The translations under genes and the position numbers were made by a program. The notes under the pieces were generated by a model. The model did no database searches, had not been told where the DNA came from, and saw only the letters and a program-made list of their open reading frames with translations. Of a DNA stretch of 64,000 bases, positions 1-11,653 are shown piece after piece; the stretch's first letter is position 1, and every line of letters begins with the position of its first letter. This DNA comes from Isoetes taiwanensis (Eukaryota; Streptophyta; Lycopodiopsida; Isoetales; Isoetaceae): positions 2,268,852 through 2,332,851 of the forward strand of contig JAJEKV010000015.1 in assembly GCA_021234155.1 (NCBI GenBank), in the 5' to 3' direction.

Positions 1-817
1 ATTTGGGCACCCAAATCGTAAATACATAAAAAGCATTTGGTTCTTACACAGTTAAAGATCCAGCGTCCAATTTAAAGAGTTAACATGTAGGATAGGCATG
101 TAACAGAAGAGCCTGAAGTTGGAAAGCAATCCCCGATTCAGGAAACGTGGATCGATGCATAATGAAAACTTAGATCAGGTGGTTCACCACTTGAGAACCA
201 TCCCATTGAGCTTTTGGTATCACTGCCTCATTCCACGTTTTTAAATCTACCTATCGAATTGGATTAATTTGAATAGTACGAATGAGCTGAAATTTGGATT
301 TCATATGCCGACCCTGGTATGGTCCTTTGTTAATGGGCCAGGTTGGGAAATTGGTAGCTTGCACGATCAATTGAAAAGCTTAAATGCATAGAACACAAAA
401 ACCTTAAGAAAGTTCAGAATCAATTGACAGGGCTATGTCTGAATTTATAAAATACCATCTTCAACCAGAATTTGGAGCTTCACCATACGCATGAGTCGGA
501 AATGAAAACTGCTTTAACGTTATAATTCCAATGGCATTTGACCCCTGCATGCTTGGTTTCAAAAAAGAGGCCAGCTCCTGGTTAAGCTGACACTTTTGAA
601 GCAGTCAAGGCAGTTGCTTACCTTTTCAGCTCAGAACGAATTCGATTAGATGGATAGGAAGAAAAACAGCGGTTAGTGGCTTGTTTCCGTTTCGAACTTT
701 TGTTAATTCATTATTGTAACATAAAGTTTAATGGTGCCAACATGAGCCAGTTGGACAAAATATGTAATTATTTATCAGCCTACTTGTGATTAATAAATAC
801 AATTTGACTTTGGCAAC
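1..817. other. No recognisable gene; presumed intron or downstream part of the DExH helicase
   Basis: The helicase exon at 818-912 ends in a good splice donor, so this stretch should hold its next intron and possibly later exons. On the minus strand I looked for the continuation expected after the TQPRR motif and could not identify it convincingly. A donor-like GTAAG occurs near 620 but no matching acceptor or conserved helicase residues were seen. Confidence 0.5.
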
Positions 818-912
818 CTGAATGCAGTTAATCTCCTTGGTTGTGTGACCACTATCTGACATGTAGCTCCGACACCTTGCAATTCTGCTTCTTCCAGGAT
901 ATATTGTGGAAC
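818..912 (-). CDS. DExH-box RNA helicase, exon with motif Ia
   Basis: This 95-nt exon starts after an AG acceptor (914-913) and ends at a CAG|GTTGCC donor. It begins in phase 0, directly continuing the exon at 1598-1960, and reads VPQYILEEAELQGVGATCQ then IVVTQPRRLTA. The VPQ after the Walker A exon and TQPRR (motif Ia) are typical of DEAH/DExH RNA helicases. A longer open frame over the same bases is in a different, non-homologous frame. The exon leaves 2 nt of an unfinished codon for the next one. Confidence 0.85.
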
Positions 913-1597
913 CTACACACGAGAAGATACTAAGCTGTGAATAGATCATGACAGTATAGTGCAACAAAACTCATTCTTAAGTACATCCATCTTCAAAAAC
1001 TCCTTATCTTTTCACATCTTAATGTGTTAGCCTGCTGAGCATTGATCATTGTTAAAATAGCATTGTTAATTATGGGGAATATAATCAAAACTTAATAAGG
1101 GAGGTATGCCGATGCATCATTTAAAGAAGCAATTTCTAGGAAAAGTAAGAGATAATGGGAGAATATAGATTGATCTCTACAATAACAAATGTAAATCTAG
1201 ATCAGCTTGTACTCTCCTGGTAGGACGTATCATATATAGACAATCCCACTAACAATAGCCCAACCATACCTAAATGTCCACAACATAGCAATCATATGCG
1301 TTATCACGTATTCACATCTTAAAGAGCAGCACCAAAACTTTGGGCTACAGCAGGTTTTAAGCAATATGATATCCAACGAAATTTGAGTAACAACTAGTTA
1401 AGCTGTTAAGTTCATCCTAGCAGTTTTTCTGCACCAACCTGCTTAAGAGTAGACAACTATATTATCTAGGAGAAAATGAAAAACTAGAAATCTTGATTGT
1501 ACTAAGTCTAATTCACCAAGGTGTCAACATCTAGAGCGCACAAAAAATGTGCAATTGTGTATCTATTAACACATTTGAAACAAGTTATACTACTAAC

Positions 1598-1960
1598 CTG
1601 AGTCGTTTTACCACAACCTGTTTCTCCAGTCAATACCACAACCCGGTGCTTAGCAATGGTATCAACAATGTTTTGTCTCACCTTCCACGTTGGTAAGAAC
1701 TCACGAGCTTGCCTTTGATGAAAAAACTCTGGAGAGGACATTCTCACCTTCGCTTCCAACCATAATGTAGCATTTTCCCTAGCTAGCAGTTCTTCACTGG
1801 GACAAAGTGGAAAGGAATCTTTATTCTCCAAAAGTAATTTGGTATGTGAAGCATTTTCCGCCTTATTAAGGCATTTTAAATCCTCCTTGAATTGACGCAA
1901 TGAGGATTCCATGGTGGACAAATCCTCATCATGTAGTCGAACAAATGCAGGTTCATCTGG
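1598..1960 (-). CDS. DExH-box RNA helicase, exon with Walker A (motif I)
   Basis: A 363-nt exon bounded by TTTGCAG|CC (acceptor) and CAG|GTTAGTA (donor). Its last third contains an LPTWKVRQNIV entry segment and the P-loop GETGCGKTTQ, motif I of DEAH-type ATP-dependent RNA helicases. The next exon in the same phase supplies VPQ and motif Ia, so two adjacent exons independently support one gene. The roughly 80 residues before the P-loop are polar and charged and match no domain I recognise. Proteins of this family unwind or remodel RNA using ATP. Upstream exons were not identified between 2.0 and 3.4 kb. Subfamily (DHX29/36/57/YTHDC2-like) is left open. Confidence 0.85.
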
Positions 1961-3490
1961 CTGCAAACAGCATAACAAATGTGTAATCAGCTCAAATTTT
2001 ATTGAATCAACCTAGGAATACTTTGATACGACACGATAGAATTAGGAGGAGGACTAACAAGGTAAATTGAAATTCGTAAGCGTTTTGATTGAGAACAAAA
2101 GATAAAAATCAACTACGGTCTAATAATCTAAAAAAGCAGCTCCAAACAACGTACAGAGTGGACTGGCGCCGGAGGAGACTCCATAGCCGATGGTCGGGCA
2201 TTTGGAGCATGGGTAAAGGAATGCGATAGGTAAATGAAGGGGAGGATGGCAGCACAACCATGCAAAGGCCTTTGACGGCTTGGATCCGTTGCCTGAAACT
2301 GGGAAGCCATCTAGTCCATTGAGGCTTAAACCCTTGTGCGTGACGTGGCTGATTTTCCCTCTTCCACGTTCCAGATGCATTTGCTGGTGGTTCCCTAAGA
2401 ATCTTTTTTTATTTTAGAAGATCCGGTCGAAAGTAAGAAAATTGTGAAAAAGGGCAAATTTCTTCTTTACCATCTATCTATCTTTAAAACCATCAATCAC
2501 CTTAAGAAAAATCCTTTATGATGTCTTTTAGGAATGCAAGATCCCTCTTCACAAGTATTAAATGAATTGCAGATACTGGTTCTTTTTATGATCTCTTGCT
2601 ATAGTTTTCATGGGAGGAATCCCTTGACAATTAAGCGATTGTTTATAGCGTCCACATCATCTCCTGAAGCAAAATCTAATGCTTAATTACCATTATTGGT
2701 GGAATCACAGAAAGCAATGGAAGTTGTAAATCATTCAACGGGATTGGTCGGCTTCCAACTTCCAGGTATCAATTGACGCCAGTAGAATCTCAGCCTAAGC
2801 TATTTTGCTTCAATTAAGCAATTTTTGCTTCACAAGAGTCAAAAATCGATAATGATCCAAGGATCCAGGCAATATGGCCTTGATAGACAATAAGGATCCA
2901 TAGATACATTTTGTGACATTAGAACAACTTGTTTCGACATATTTATTATAAACTTTCACCAAATATGTATTCTTACAAGGATTATTTCAGGCAATTTTGC
3001 ATCAATTCGACAATACATGTGGAACAGCCTCGTATACAACCTTGGTGTATATGAGTATATCAAATACACATATAGAATTGGTTGTACAACAAAGGTAAGA
3101 TTTTGAGTTTATGGTGTTGTTTATATCGTATCCAATTCCTACTGCTTTGGAGCGAAGGGGCAATACCAACCCAGCCTTAATATTTTAATTATGCATTATT
3201 ACATTCATTGATGGGGCTCCTAGGCAAAATAGTCTACCTTAAAAGGCTTCAGTATAAAGCTCTACTAGTGGTATTATGCAAGACTTTTCTGAAACAATTA
3301 ACTATTTAGCAGCATGACAATAATGTGAAAAACCAAATTTCAAGGCAAAATTGTTTACCCTAAAGTCTTGATAAGCCTTCTGGATACGGTGGGCATAAGC
3401 AGCTGTGTGAATTGACTATTGAATTTTCGGGCGATGTATTTTTCTTCAAAGTTTTTGCAATCGCATATATCTTAAAAAAGAAGCCAATAG
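1961..3490. other. No firmly supported gene
   Basis: A GC-richer stretch at 2120-2380 (minus) is open for 86 codons but has no conserved motif or clear splice context; it could be an upstream helicase exon or chance. The rest is AT-rich with short broken frames. Confidence 0.4.
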
Positions 3491-3494
3491 CGTT

Positions 3495-3850
3495 TGCAAT
3501 TCAAGGTTAAGGTATGCTTATTACATATAAGAAATTTATCGCCGCGGCCAAGGCCGCTGCGAACATTTCTCTTTCCCATTCTTATACACACTCATGGGCA
3601 TGTGGGATTTGAACCCACGCTATTGCCTTGTGTTCATGTGCCCATACGAGACGTGGAAGCTGTTTTCGATCACTATGGATTCCCACTTCTGTTACTATGC
3701 TTATTACATATAAGAAATTTATCGCCGCGGCCAAGGCTACCGCGAACATTTCTCTTTCCCATTCTTATACACACTCGTGAGCATGTGGGGCCGCCATCCA
3801 GTGGCAGTCAGTGGGTTTTGAGCCTGGATGGGGCATTTGCATTTTCTCCC
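3495..3850 (-). repeat. Two tandem copies of a tRNA-derived SINE-like repeat with a palindromic GC-rich core
   Basis: On the minus strand each copy carries a T-arm/B-box-like segment (GGGTTCAAATCCCAC near 3603-3619; GGCTCAAAACCCAC near 3805-3823). A shared body AAGAATGGGAAAGAGAAATG follows, then the near-palindrome GCGGCCTTGGCCGC, then TTATATGTAATAAGCAT. The two bodies (about 3515-3596 and 3698-3778) differ at few positions. Related copies lie at about 19400-19460 and 43800-43945 on the plus strand, so this is a dispersed family and not a local accident. B boxes are internal RNA polymerase III promoter parts, as in tRNA genes and SINEs. Confidence 0.7.
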
Positions 3851-3852
3851 TT

Positions 3853-4005
3853 TTTTAACTATTTTTTTTTTTTTGTATTTCTTTTCATTTTCTTCTTCTT
3901 TTTCTTTTTGTTTTGCCACCATCCGATGGTAGTAAGGGGGATTTGAGCCTGGTTGGGGATTGCCCATAACCAATAGCCTGACCACTAGGCTGCCAGCGCG
4001 ATGAA
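3853..4005 (-). repeat. tRNA-like SINE copy with A-rich tail
   Basis: Read on the minus strand: an A-box-like GCCTAGTGGTCAGGC, about 30 nt later a B-box-like AGGCTCAAATCC, then a head ending near 3917 and an A-rich tail to about 3853. This is the layout of a tRNA-derived short interspersed element. The tRNA cloverleaf itself is not intact. Confidence 0.6.
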
Positions 4006-4007
4006 TA

Positions 4008-4135
4008 TCTTTTCCTTTTTTTTTTCTTTTTTTTTTTAAACCACCCGATGCTAGTCAGTGGGTTTTGATCCTGGTTGGGGACCACCCATAACCAATGGAT
4101 TTACCATTAGACCATCACCACGATGGATGTATTTT
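4008..4135 (-). repeat. Second tRNA-like SINE copy with poly(A) tail
   Basis: A minus-strand head with GGTCTAATGGTAAATCC (A-box-like) and CCAGGATCAAAACCC (B-box-like) runs into an A-rich tail over 4037-4008. It shares TTATGGG and CCCCAACCAGG with the neighbouring copy at 3853-4005, so both belong to one family. The pile-up of four related units within 650 bp suggests repeated insertion into A-rich tails. Confidence 0.6.
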
Positions 4136-4414
4136 ATTTTTCACTTTGATAAAATATGGATGAGGGAATGTCATGGTAATCGAACAACAGGTCATGTATC
4201 ATATGGGCAGATAATAGTAGATGTTAAAGGTGGAAGGGATGTACCTCATTTGAAGTTTGTTTTACTATTCTCTTGCATAACTTGTAATGAGAATTAAAGA
4301 TATACGCTTGTGATACCTATAAAAAGTGAAGAGGACGCATCTTGTGACGTCCAGTTCTTTATCACTTTCTTGCGTGACCTGTATAGAAAAAAAGATTGAG
4401 GGAAACATACCTCA
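4136..4414. other. No recognisable feature; expected 3' end of the Helitron
   Basis: This lies just beyond the helicase C-terminus of the Helitron. I looked for a hairpin followed by CTRR, the usual Helitron 3' end, and did not find a convincing one. Confidence 0.3.
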
Positions 4415-6768
4415 TTAGCACAACCACTCCTTGTAGACGATATTTTTAATGCACCTCATAGTGTTCACTTGTGAGAGTAGGATGGGCATGTCTTCTCTCG
4501 TTCGCATGCGAGTAAGCGCAGTGTATAACTGGCCATGTGCAAATACCTCGTTACGCAGGTCGATGACGACACGATCGAACGTCAATCCTTGGCAGCTATT
4601 GAAAGGTCGCATAAGATAGTCGAAGAGGTAACTGACGTCTGTAAATGGTCCAAGGCCTATTCTCTGGTTGATAAAAGAAGTCGCTCTCGAGATTGGGTAC
4701 CTGCATGAATTTTCTTGATTGGCCTCATCTAGTACCGTTACCATTACAAACTTCGTGTGCATTGATACGACCATAACTCTCGCATTTTTCACTAAACCCT
4801 TTTCCATGTCTAGTCATTTCATAATGTGGCATATGACGCCCACCTTAAGCTTTACTTCGTGGTTAGGTATTTCGGAATGTGTAAAGTTCTTAAGGGAATC
4901 TGATGTTGCATAGGGGTGATCATGTATAATTTCATCTTGTTCAGTGATCTGGTCATGCCTATAATATGATTTGTCATGATTAGGAAGTCTATTAAGAATG
5001 CAATAATTGAAACTGTCAACGCTCTTATTGATAGTCGACAAAAGGTTGCATTTCTTGCATGAAGCTGGATCTCAAAGTACGTTGGATGAATAAAGAAATT
5101 CAACGCTATCTTCTACACTAGTAGTTGTGTTGAGATATCCAGTGAGGCACTAGACTCCTCCCAATTATCTTCGATGCGATTGACAAAGCGCATTAGTTCA
5201 GGATCACGAGCGTTGCGTATTGGTTGTTCCAATTAAACACACCAAAACTTTGCATAGTGGCGAGGATTTTATGGATGCATTATATACTCCTCCTCCCTTG
5301 ACAACAGGGACGACTTGTCTAAAATCTCCAACACCTTTAAAATGTTTGCCTCCAAAGGGAAGGTTGCTCCTGCATAATCATTGCAGTACATGATGGGCAC
5401 TTTCTATGATAGCTTTGTTGGCCATCAGAAACTCATCCCAGATAATGACCTTAGATGCAATGAGTAGTTTTGATGCTCCGGAATCATGTTCTATCATTGA
5501 GTGAAGCCCTATGTTATTCTATTCGACGGGGATTTGGAACATTCAGCGGGCCATTCATCCTCTTGGGTATTGACGACCTGCTAATGCTGCCATGCCACAT
5601 GGGAGCACTATATCTTGATTTCCTCGTATTGCCAGGCATACACAATTCAACAGGGATATTTTTCCTCTATCGGCTTTTCCATCAATGAACATAGGCTGAC
5701 TGCTTTATGATGATTCTAACCATTCTCGAATAAAGTTGTATATCCTCTGTTGATCATTGTTCATTGTGCTTGTCATTTGCGTCACGGTGTCTAAGTACAT
5801 CCCATGATGGAGAAATTTTCGTAATTCATGCATGGCATTTCTTCCAAGACGAGTTTGTAGTTGGAGGCCAAATGCCATGATGTTGGTACCATGTTGTGTT
5901 AGAATGTTGTTGATTAAATGAAGGATTCATTGAATGCAATTGTGTCATCATTTGGATATTTGTCTAGTAAGTGCACACTCATTGGTATTTTGAACCTGCT
6001 CCATAGCTCAATTGTTGGATCTTGATCGAGTAGTGGGACTTAGTGATAGGGAAATGGCTTCTTCCATGACTAATGTTGCCTTGTTATATGCTGCAAGTAA
6101 TCCTTCTGCAGCTTGCTGGTATATTTCGTATTGTTGTTCATTAGCGATATTCAACTCATCCCATGTCCTTGCAGAGCAATGTAGCAAGACTTGTCTCAAA
6201 TAGAACGCTTCTCCCACTTGAGGCAATAGTAGTCGTATCCTACATATAATTGGTTGCCTAACTCTCTTCTTTACTACCTTCCTTGTGAATCCCTCCCTCT
6301 CTTGTTCCACATGAGTTCTAGATTCGATTGCCAATGCCAGATTATATGCTATCAACGTGTGTTGTTTATAATATTGAGTATATGTGAAGGAATTGAACTC
6401 GAGATCTAGAGGTCATAAGAAATATCGATCTAACAATGACCTTGTGTTCAGGTGTGGTAGATGCAGGGCCAGGCATTTGACAACATGATATTTATTTGTC
6501 ATATCATATGACATTGTTCTCCATGCAACTTCTGTTGTTAATAGATAATGTGCCCTTAAGTAATCCTGTATTTCATTTCTAGGAGGTCGCCTAGCAGTTT
6601 GATTGGATGATGCGTGCCCTGGTAGTTGACTTGTGGAATTTTCTCTCTACTATAAAACATGAGAGAGAGAGAAACAGAATTTTGTGCCATTTCTACCTAT
6701 TTTTATAGTCTAGTCGGGGAATCCTTTGGGAGAGCACCTTTCTGTGTGTCTGTGCATCATGAATTTTT
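4415..6768 (-). pseudogene. Helitron Pif1-like helicase half (3' part of a split RepHel gene)
   Basis: Read right to left and across several frameshifts, this holds the C-terminal half of a Helitron RepHel protein. An AWRTMSYDM-type segment near 6500 is followed by a decayed Walker A (FIDGKADRGKIS near 5680), Walker B (VIIWDEFLMANKA near 5440) and GVGDFRQVVPVV near 5330. The C-terminal QGLTFDRVVIDLRNEVFAHGQLYTALTR block, here interrupted only by quotation length, lies at 4480-4590. Pif1-type helicase is thought to unwind the rolling-circle intermediate. The P-loop has lost the GTGKT consensus and an in-frame TGA lies where Arg is expected, so it is dead. Its Rep half continues at 14135, beyond the inserted transposon. 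Confidence 0.85.
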
Positions 6769-6853
6769 GGACTTGTAACAAAGTTTAAATTGAAACATAC
6801 TTATTTGCTCCAAATGCACTTCAAAAGGAATCTTTGAAAGATTCCTTAAAATT
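6769..6853 (+). repeat. Left terminal inverted repeat
   Basis: Matches the inverted right end over about 80 bases with small gaps: GGAC, CAAAGTTTAAATTGAAAC, ACTTATTT, GAAAGATTCCTTAAAA. Immediately outside (below 6769) Helitron-derived coding sequence resumes. Confidence 0.8.
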
Positions 6854-7190
6854 CCCTAAAAAAAGTCCATTTTGAAGGTTTGTTCATGACAAGTGTGACA
6901 ATCTAGCTAATTTAGGTACCTTTTTTGAGGGGTTGATTGAACATAGCCTATATGCAAAAATATTTAATAGCTATTTTCATCCTCCTAATTTGGAACAAAA
7001 AATAGCTATTTATATGAAGTGTAGCAAAAAAGAGGCAATAAAAAAAACAGCAAGGGTGGTAGAGTGACAAAGAAGTGATATATTCAAAGCTTGTGAAAAT
7101 TTTACAAAATTATGAACAAAATTGTCAAAAATATAGGACATTTTGACAAACCCTCATCACCTGCACTTTCTATTCTTTACATGTTCGAGT

Positions 7191-9794
7191 CATCGGACAA
7201 ACTTACATTTTGCAGCAATATCAGGATGCATGTCATCCTCAAACTCATTTAGTCCCTGATCAGTAGAGTCTCAAAACTGGATGTACTCGAACGATCTTCT
7301 TCCTCACTGTCTACAAGTGAGTCTTCATCATCATCTTTTTTGGCTACCTTTCTAGGTTGTTTGTCTAATCCACATGCTGACCTTATTAACGTTTGAGTGA
7401 CCGCACGTAACTTATTAGCAGCAGTCAGAACAAAGTCATATGCAAGAACCTTTACTTCAGCTCGATCTATGACAGCAGTGTTTGCTTTGGACTTTGCTCT
7501 CCTTCCCACTCCTGTTTTTACCATCTCCAAACTAAAACTCCCACTGAAAGCATTGGCAGCACTTGTTCTCATCCAGTGCACTTTTAATTGAGTGGGAATT
7601 CCATCCTCTCTTGTTACCTCCAGTACTTTAGCTAGCCAGAATGGCTTCCCAGATTCATCATTATCAGTTGGGACAGCTATGAGCATTCCTTTCTGAATCT
7701 CTGAGACTGAACCAGATACCCGAGCAACTTGTTGTGTCTTGCCATCTACAAGTGAGAATTTGATCTGATGCTCAAATGTAATGTTTCTTAAGGGCTCAAT
7801 TGCACAGGGACTCAATTGATCTCTCCGAAAAATCCATTCCTTGAAATCATAAGTTTCTTCCAATAACTCGATGTCTAGACGAGGATTGTATGAATCTTGA
7901 ATAACCTCAATCATTGCTGGCAGGCTGAGAGCTTTTTTTCGAGCAAGACGTTTAGAAAACCTACTGAACATCTAATCAATTTGATCGTGTGTATGACCAA
8001 CAAGCAGGAAACCAATCTTCACCTTCTTGAAGATTTGTTTCTCAACTAGCATGGCACAGTAAGCAACAATGCCTGATTCTTACTTTCTCTTGTCGTGTTG
8101 TCTAGCTGAAGATATAGAACCGGTGGTATATGTTCTAGATTGGAAAGAGCTTATTCAATATTGTGATAGTGAGATTTGGATCAGCATGAATGTTTGGATA
8201 GTTCAAAAATGCCTTGCAAGATAGTTTCCCATTAAATACCATAGCACCAACAACATGCAGGTGTATGAAATCTTCTTCAGGAGCATCCTTAGGCACATTG
8301 ACAATCTTCTGGTGCATTCCATCAATAACAACCGATATGTAGTTGAGTGGTTGTTCCAGTGCTTTCTTCCTGTGTTTTGTCAATTTTCTCCTTTCCAAAG
8401 ATTGTTGTTCTCTGTGCTTGTTCAGTTTCTCTTTCAATGCATCTGAAATGAAAATATGTTCAGGACAAAAATCTACCATTGAGTAGAACTAGGCAAGAGC
8501 ACGTTGTGAAAGCTTACTTTTAGTGTGAAGTGTCCTTGCATTTTGTCTCTGAGCTTTTAATTCAGAGCATGTAGCACAAATAGACATCCGGTGCTTTCTA
8601 GGAATAGACACGCGGGAAAACTCTTTTTTCCAGAGCACAGTGAAGTAAGAGTAGCATACATGGCGTTCTCCAGCATCAACATACATGTCCTTATCATTCT
8701 TGTAGACTTCACGTTTCGTGAAGTTGTCACTCAAGTGGTACATAGGGCTGTTAGGGAGTTTCTCGCATGACTCCTTAAAGAAGCCTTCCATCCAGGAAAC
8801 ACATTGAAGGGCATGAATTCTGGATATACTTCGTGAATGGCAGTAGTCATTAATGCCTAGATTCTTGTCAAGCCTTTTCTTCAGGCGGTGAAGTCATCTG
8901 CGGCTTAAGAATCAATTTAAAGGCTGTTTGACAGACGGTGTGGCCACCAGCTGTGTAAGTAAACTTTTCACCATAATCTGGCCTAATATTGAAGGCTAAG
9001 TATCCCCTTTGGTCTAGCATAGTCATTGAACTGTAATTATCACGAATCAACCTCAATTCCTTTAGTCCAATCTTAATCAAACAACGTTGAAAACAACAGT
9101 GCTTTGTATGTGTTGCCCTCAAGTAAGCCTCGTCCATAAGTTTCTTTCTTCTTTGCGATGTACATGCTTTCTTGTGTAAGTTTCGCTTAAGGTTTTCACT
9201 CGCAGGAGCTTTGAATTCGAACATAGAGTCTTGTGGCTTTGCTATGTCCTCATCTGAGAGATCAACATGAGGAGTTTCTTCATCTGACACGGGAGCAACA
9301 GATGGTGTACTAGTAGATGCTGAGAAGTTTGGTGTGGGCAGGTCTTGGAGGGAGCTGCTTTCCCTCTCTCTAGGAAAAAGTAGTCGAGGTTGGTGACGTA
9401 GTTGAGCAGCTCCTGAAGTGTCATAGAATACAGGAGTTGCGTGGCGCTGACTGCTCCCACTTAGTGTAGTATCAAGTAGCGAGATGGATGGAGTTGGTGT
9501 GATTTGCCTCGGGGGAGGCTCTCTACGTTGGACTATGGGAGAAGGACTAAAACGAACTGGAGCAGGGAGTCTGAGCTTGTCCTCCCTTGCTGGAGTGAAA
9601 TGAATGGGTGGAGGAAAGTTTCGTTGTTTTGTGGGCTGTGGTGGAGTAAAACGCATTGGTGGGGGCAAACGACGTTCAAGAGCAGGCTATGGTGGAGTAA
9701 ACTGAACTGGTGGTGGAAGCCGACGTGTACAAACTTCAGGGCTGAGGTTTTGAATATCGGAGACAGAAGTTTCGTGGCTACTACCTGGTGACAT
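7191..9794 (-). pseudogene. DUF7869-type RNase H-like protein, putative transposase (broken)
   Basis: The start is the ATG at 9794-9792, giving MSPGSSHETSV. A Pro-rich N-terminus holds repeats of the type LPPP-x-FTPP. A CCF/VCQTAF zinc-type region follows (9120-8930), then YHLSDNFTKREVY and ICATCSELK (8750-8560), then the catalytic-like core. The core has SVVIDGMHQ (about 8320), LQLDNTTRESKN (about 8100) and GHTHDQID-stop-MFSRFS (about 7985). This order and these motifs match the DUF7869 family, which I judge to be RNase H-fold; the three Asp-bearing motifs suggest a DDE/D-like transposase (inference). In-frame TAGs at 9689-9687, 8491-8489 and 7974-7972, plus frameshifts near 8880, 8150, 8085 and 7270, show decay. 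No introns needed. Confidence 0.75.
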
Positions 9795-10076
9795 TGGAGC
9801 AGGTGTTTAAATTTAAATTAGGTGTCGAATGTCTAAAGAAAGGTCCGGAACCATACTATTTGAACACTAATGTTGTGTTTTAAGGTCTATTTCCAGAGAA
9901 AAAGGGGTAAATAGCGCGAATTTAAGGTTCTTTAAGCGACTTTTCTTAGAGCTAAAGTGTTTAAAATTGTGGTAAAAAACTGTTTTTCTGATGTAAAAAG
10001 GAGTTTTTTGCGCCTTTTCAGCCCCAAGCTTGTTATCAAAAGCAAGGGACAACCATCGAAGACACAAACGTCGAAG
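9795..10076. promoter_or_regulatory. Divergent intergenic region between the two transposon genes
   Basis: About 280 bp separate the two start codons, so it must carry both promoters. It contains the AT palindrome TTTAAATTTAAA near 9809 just upstream of the leftward start. No exact GTATAAATTTATAC site was seen here; those lie in the rightward gene's introns. Confidence 0.5.
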
Positions 10077-10410
10077 ATGCAAAACTATGAACTGAAAGAT
10101 GTGACATGGTACGTCCACAGGGGAGCGAGAGAGCACTACCCCACTGACGCGTACCTGTACCTATGTGGTCAGACAAGGAGGGGGAAGTTTAAGGCGGATG
10201 ATTACTACCCCACCGGCGAGATGACAAGCTTAACTGCCACATAAAACGAAGATGAGCTTCATATGGACTGCGTGAACGACGACGAGGACGTTGTGTACAT
10301 TCTGAACAGCAGAATGCTTCGTATCAGCATGTGCAAGCCTAAAGATGTTCATGATTACATTGCGGATAATTACAAGCTTGGCTATGTAAGTTGATCTCTG
10401 TGGCTTTACA

Positions 10411-10424
10411 ATATAAATTTATAC
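10411..10424. repeat. Palindrome site in intron 1 (ATATAAATTTATAC)
   Basis: One mismatch from GTATAAATTTATAC, the motif repeated in introns 2 and 5. It lies in the 70-bp first intron. Confidence 0.7.
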
Positions 10425-10455
10425 TGTCAGCTTCCTAATTTAACCTGCACTACAG

Positions 10456-11412
10456 GACATAGTGGACATCCTTTCATTAGTGACACTCTGTGACGAGAAG
10501 GTTATGACCAAAGGTCTGTTGTACCCACGTTCTAAGGATGAGGTGGCGAAAGATAGCGAACTGGAAGAGGAACAAGAAGAGGAAGAGGAGGAAGAGGTGG
10601 TGACGAGAGGAAAGGGTAAGAGGCAAGCCTTGGTAGTAGATACACAGCCCAAAAAAAAGCCAAGAACCACAAAGGCCTTGACTATAGAGGAGTCAGTAGA
10701 AGCGCTTCAAAAGGCCCCTGGGGCAGATATTGTATTTCGGCCCTCAGACAAGTCGGGTGCTATTTTGAAAAGGGTTAATGAGACCAAGCTGCTAAAGCAA
10801 ACTATTTCTTTGACACTGAGCACAATTAAGAGGCCACCAAAGAATGAAGATGGGGTCAGAGTGCTTCAGGTGAGAAAGTTATATGCGACACATGTGGCTA
10901 TCTTAAAGCAAAGAATGAGAAGGAATCCACATGCACATGTGTCGCCACTCGTTGTCATGGTAGACAGAAGTCAAGTCAACCAACTAAAAGATTACAGGAA
11001 GGCAGACTTCAAGGATTATACGTATTACGTTCTTGGTGGTACACATAGTTATAAAGCAAGAAAAGAACGATCAAAAGAAGAAAGCCGAAACGAGGTCTGG
11101 AAGAGCGTGGAAGCGCACATTTATGTGGGGCTAACAGACGAAGAGGCTAAGGTCATTGCCGTGAGCCATAATCTCGACAATGATTTCAGATTAAAGATGA
11201 GCCTTATAGACAAAATCCGATTCATGCACCGAGAGTATGTGGAGTTCAAACAAATGCATGGAGAGGACTTTAAAAAACAAAAGAACAAGCTCCAAGAACT
11301 TCGGGAAGCCTGTGTGACAGAGTGTTGCCTAAGTTATGATTCGGATAAGAAGCCCATAATGGCTGTGAAGCAGTAGGACAACTACTTCCAGCTTCCTTTC
11401 AGAGATGGTCAA
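10456..11412 (+). pseudogene. Exon 2: ParB-like (ParB/Srx superfamily) domain
   Basis: The exon opens after TACAG with DIVDILSLVTLCDEK, passes an Asp/Glu run and a KKKPR basic patch (a possible nuclear localisation signal), then reads VSPLVVMVDRSQVNQLKDY, YYVLGGTHSYKARKE and VEAHIYVGLTDEEAKVIA with SHNLDNDFR. This is the ParB N-terminal pattern: predicted parameter strand, G-G-x-H/R motif followed by helix, then the LTDEEA helix and HN. No helix-turn-helix domain is visible after it. A TAG at 11374-11376 interrupts the frame 12 codons before the donor; reading continues DNYFQLPFRDGQ up to GTAAGT. Confidence 0.8.
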
Positions 11413-11485
11413 GTAAGTACAACATTTAAATGAGTCTTTCAATAGTATGTTTAGCGTGGTTTAAACTGTGTAGAAGCATTGAGCT

Positions 11486-11653
11486 GTATAGATTTATACC
11501 AACCATGGAAGGGTGCCACTGTATCAATTTATATCGTGCCCTGGCTCGGTATAAATTTATACCGAGCCCTGGACCGGTATAAATTTATACCGAGCCAGGG
11601 CACGGTATAAATTTATACAGTGGCACCCTTCCATGTTTGGTGTAACTTTATAC
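11486..11653. repeat. 168-bp inverted repeat built on GTATAAATTTATAC sites (intron 2)
   Basis: Arms 11486-11563 and 11576-11653 are complementary around a 12-nt spacer. Three exact motif copies (11549, 11577, 11605) and three variants (11486, 11521, 11640) sit at mirror-image positions about 11569.5. The three exact copies are spaced 28 bp. Between motifs the arms share CATGGAAGGGTGCCACTG and GTGCCCTGGCTCGG in inverted form. Confidence 0.9.

Noticed and set aside
728-967. 79-codon minus-strand frame as a gene
   Set aside because: The conserved helicase exon occupies 818-912 in another frame with proper splice sites; the longer frame crosses both splice sites and shows no family.
2120-2380. 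Upstream exon of the DExH helicase
   Set aside because: Two overlapping frames are open, but neither has helicase N-terminal motifs nor a convincing donor, so I left it unassigned.
3603-3660. Genuine tRNA gene on the minus strand
   Set aside because: A perfect T-arm and a 7-bp ATGGGCA/TGCCCAT stem are visible, but the enclosed length is too short for D and anticodon arms. The unit is repeated as part of a SINE-like family.
3494-3985. Open frames of 80-150 codons on both strands
   Set aside because: They are translations of SINE-like repeats and poly(T)/poly(A) tracts.
6655-6680. GAGAGAGAGA run as a GAGA-factor site or microsatellite
   Set aside because: Too short to be informative and lies within decayed Helitron sequence.
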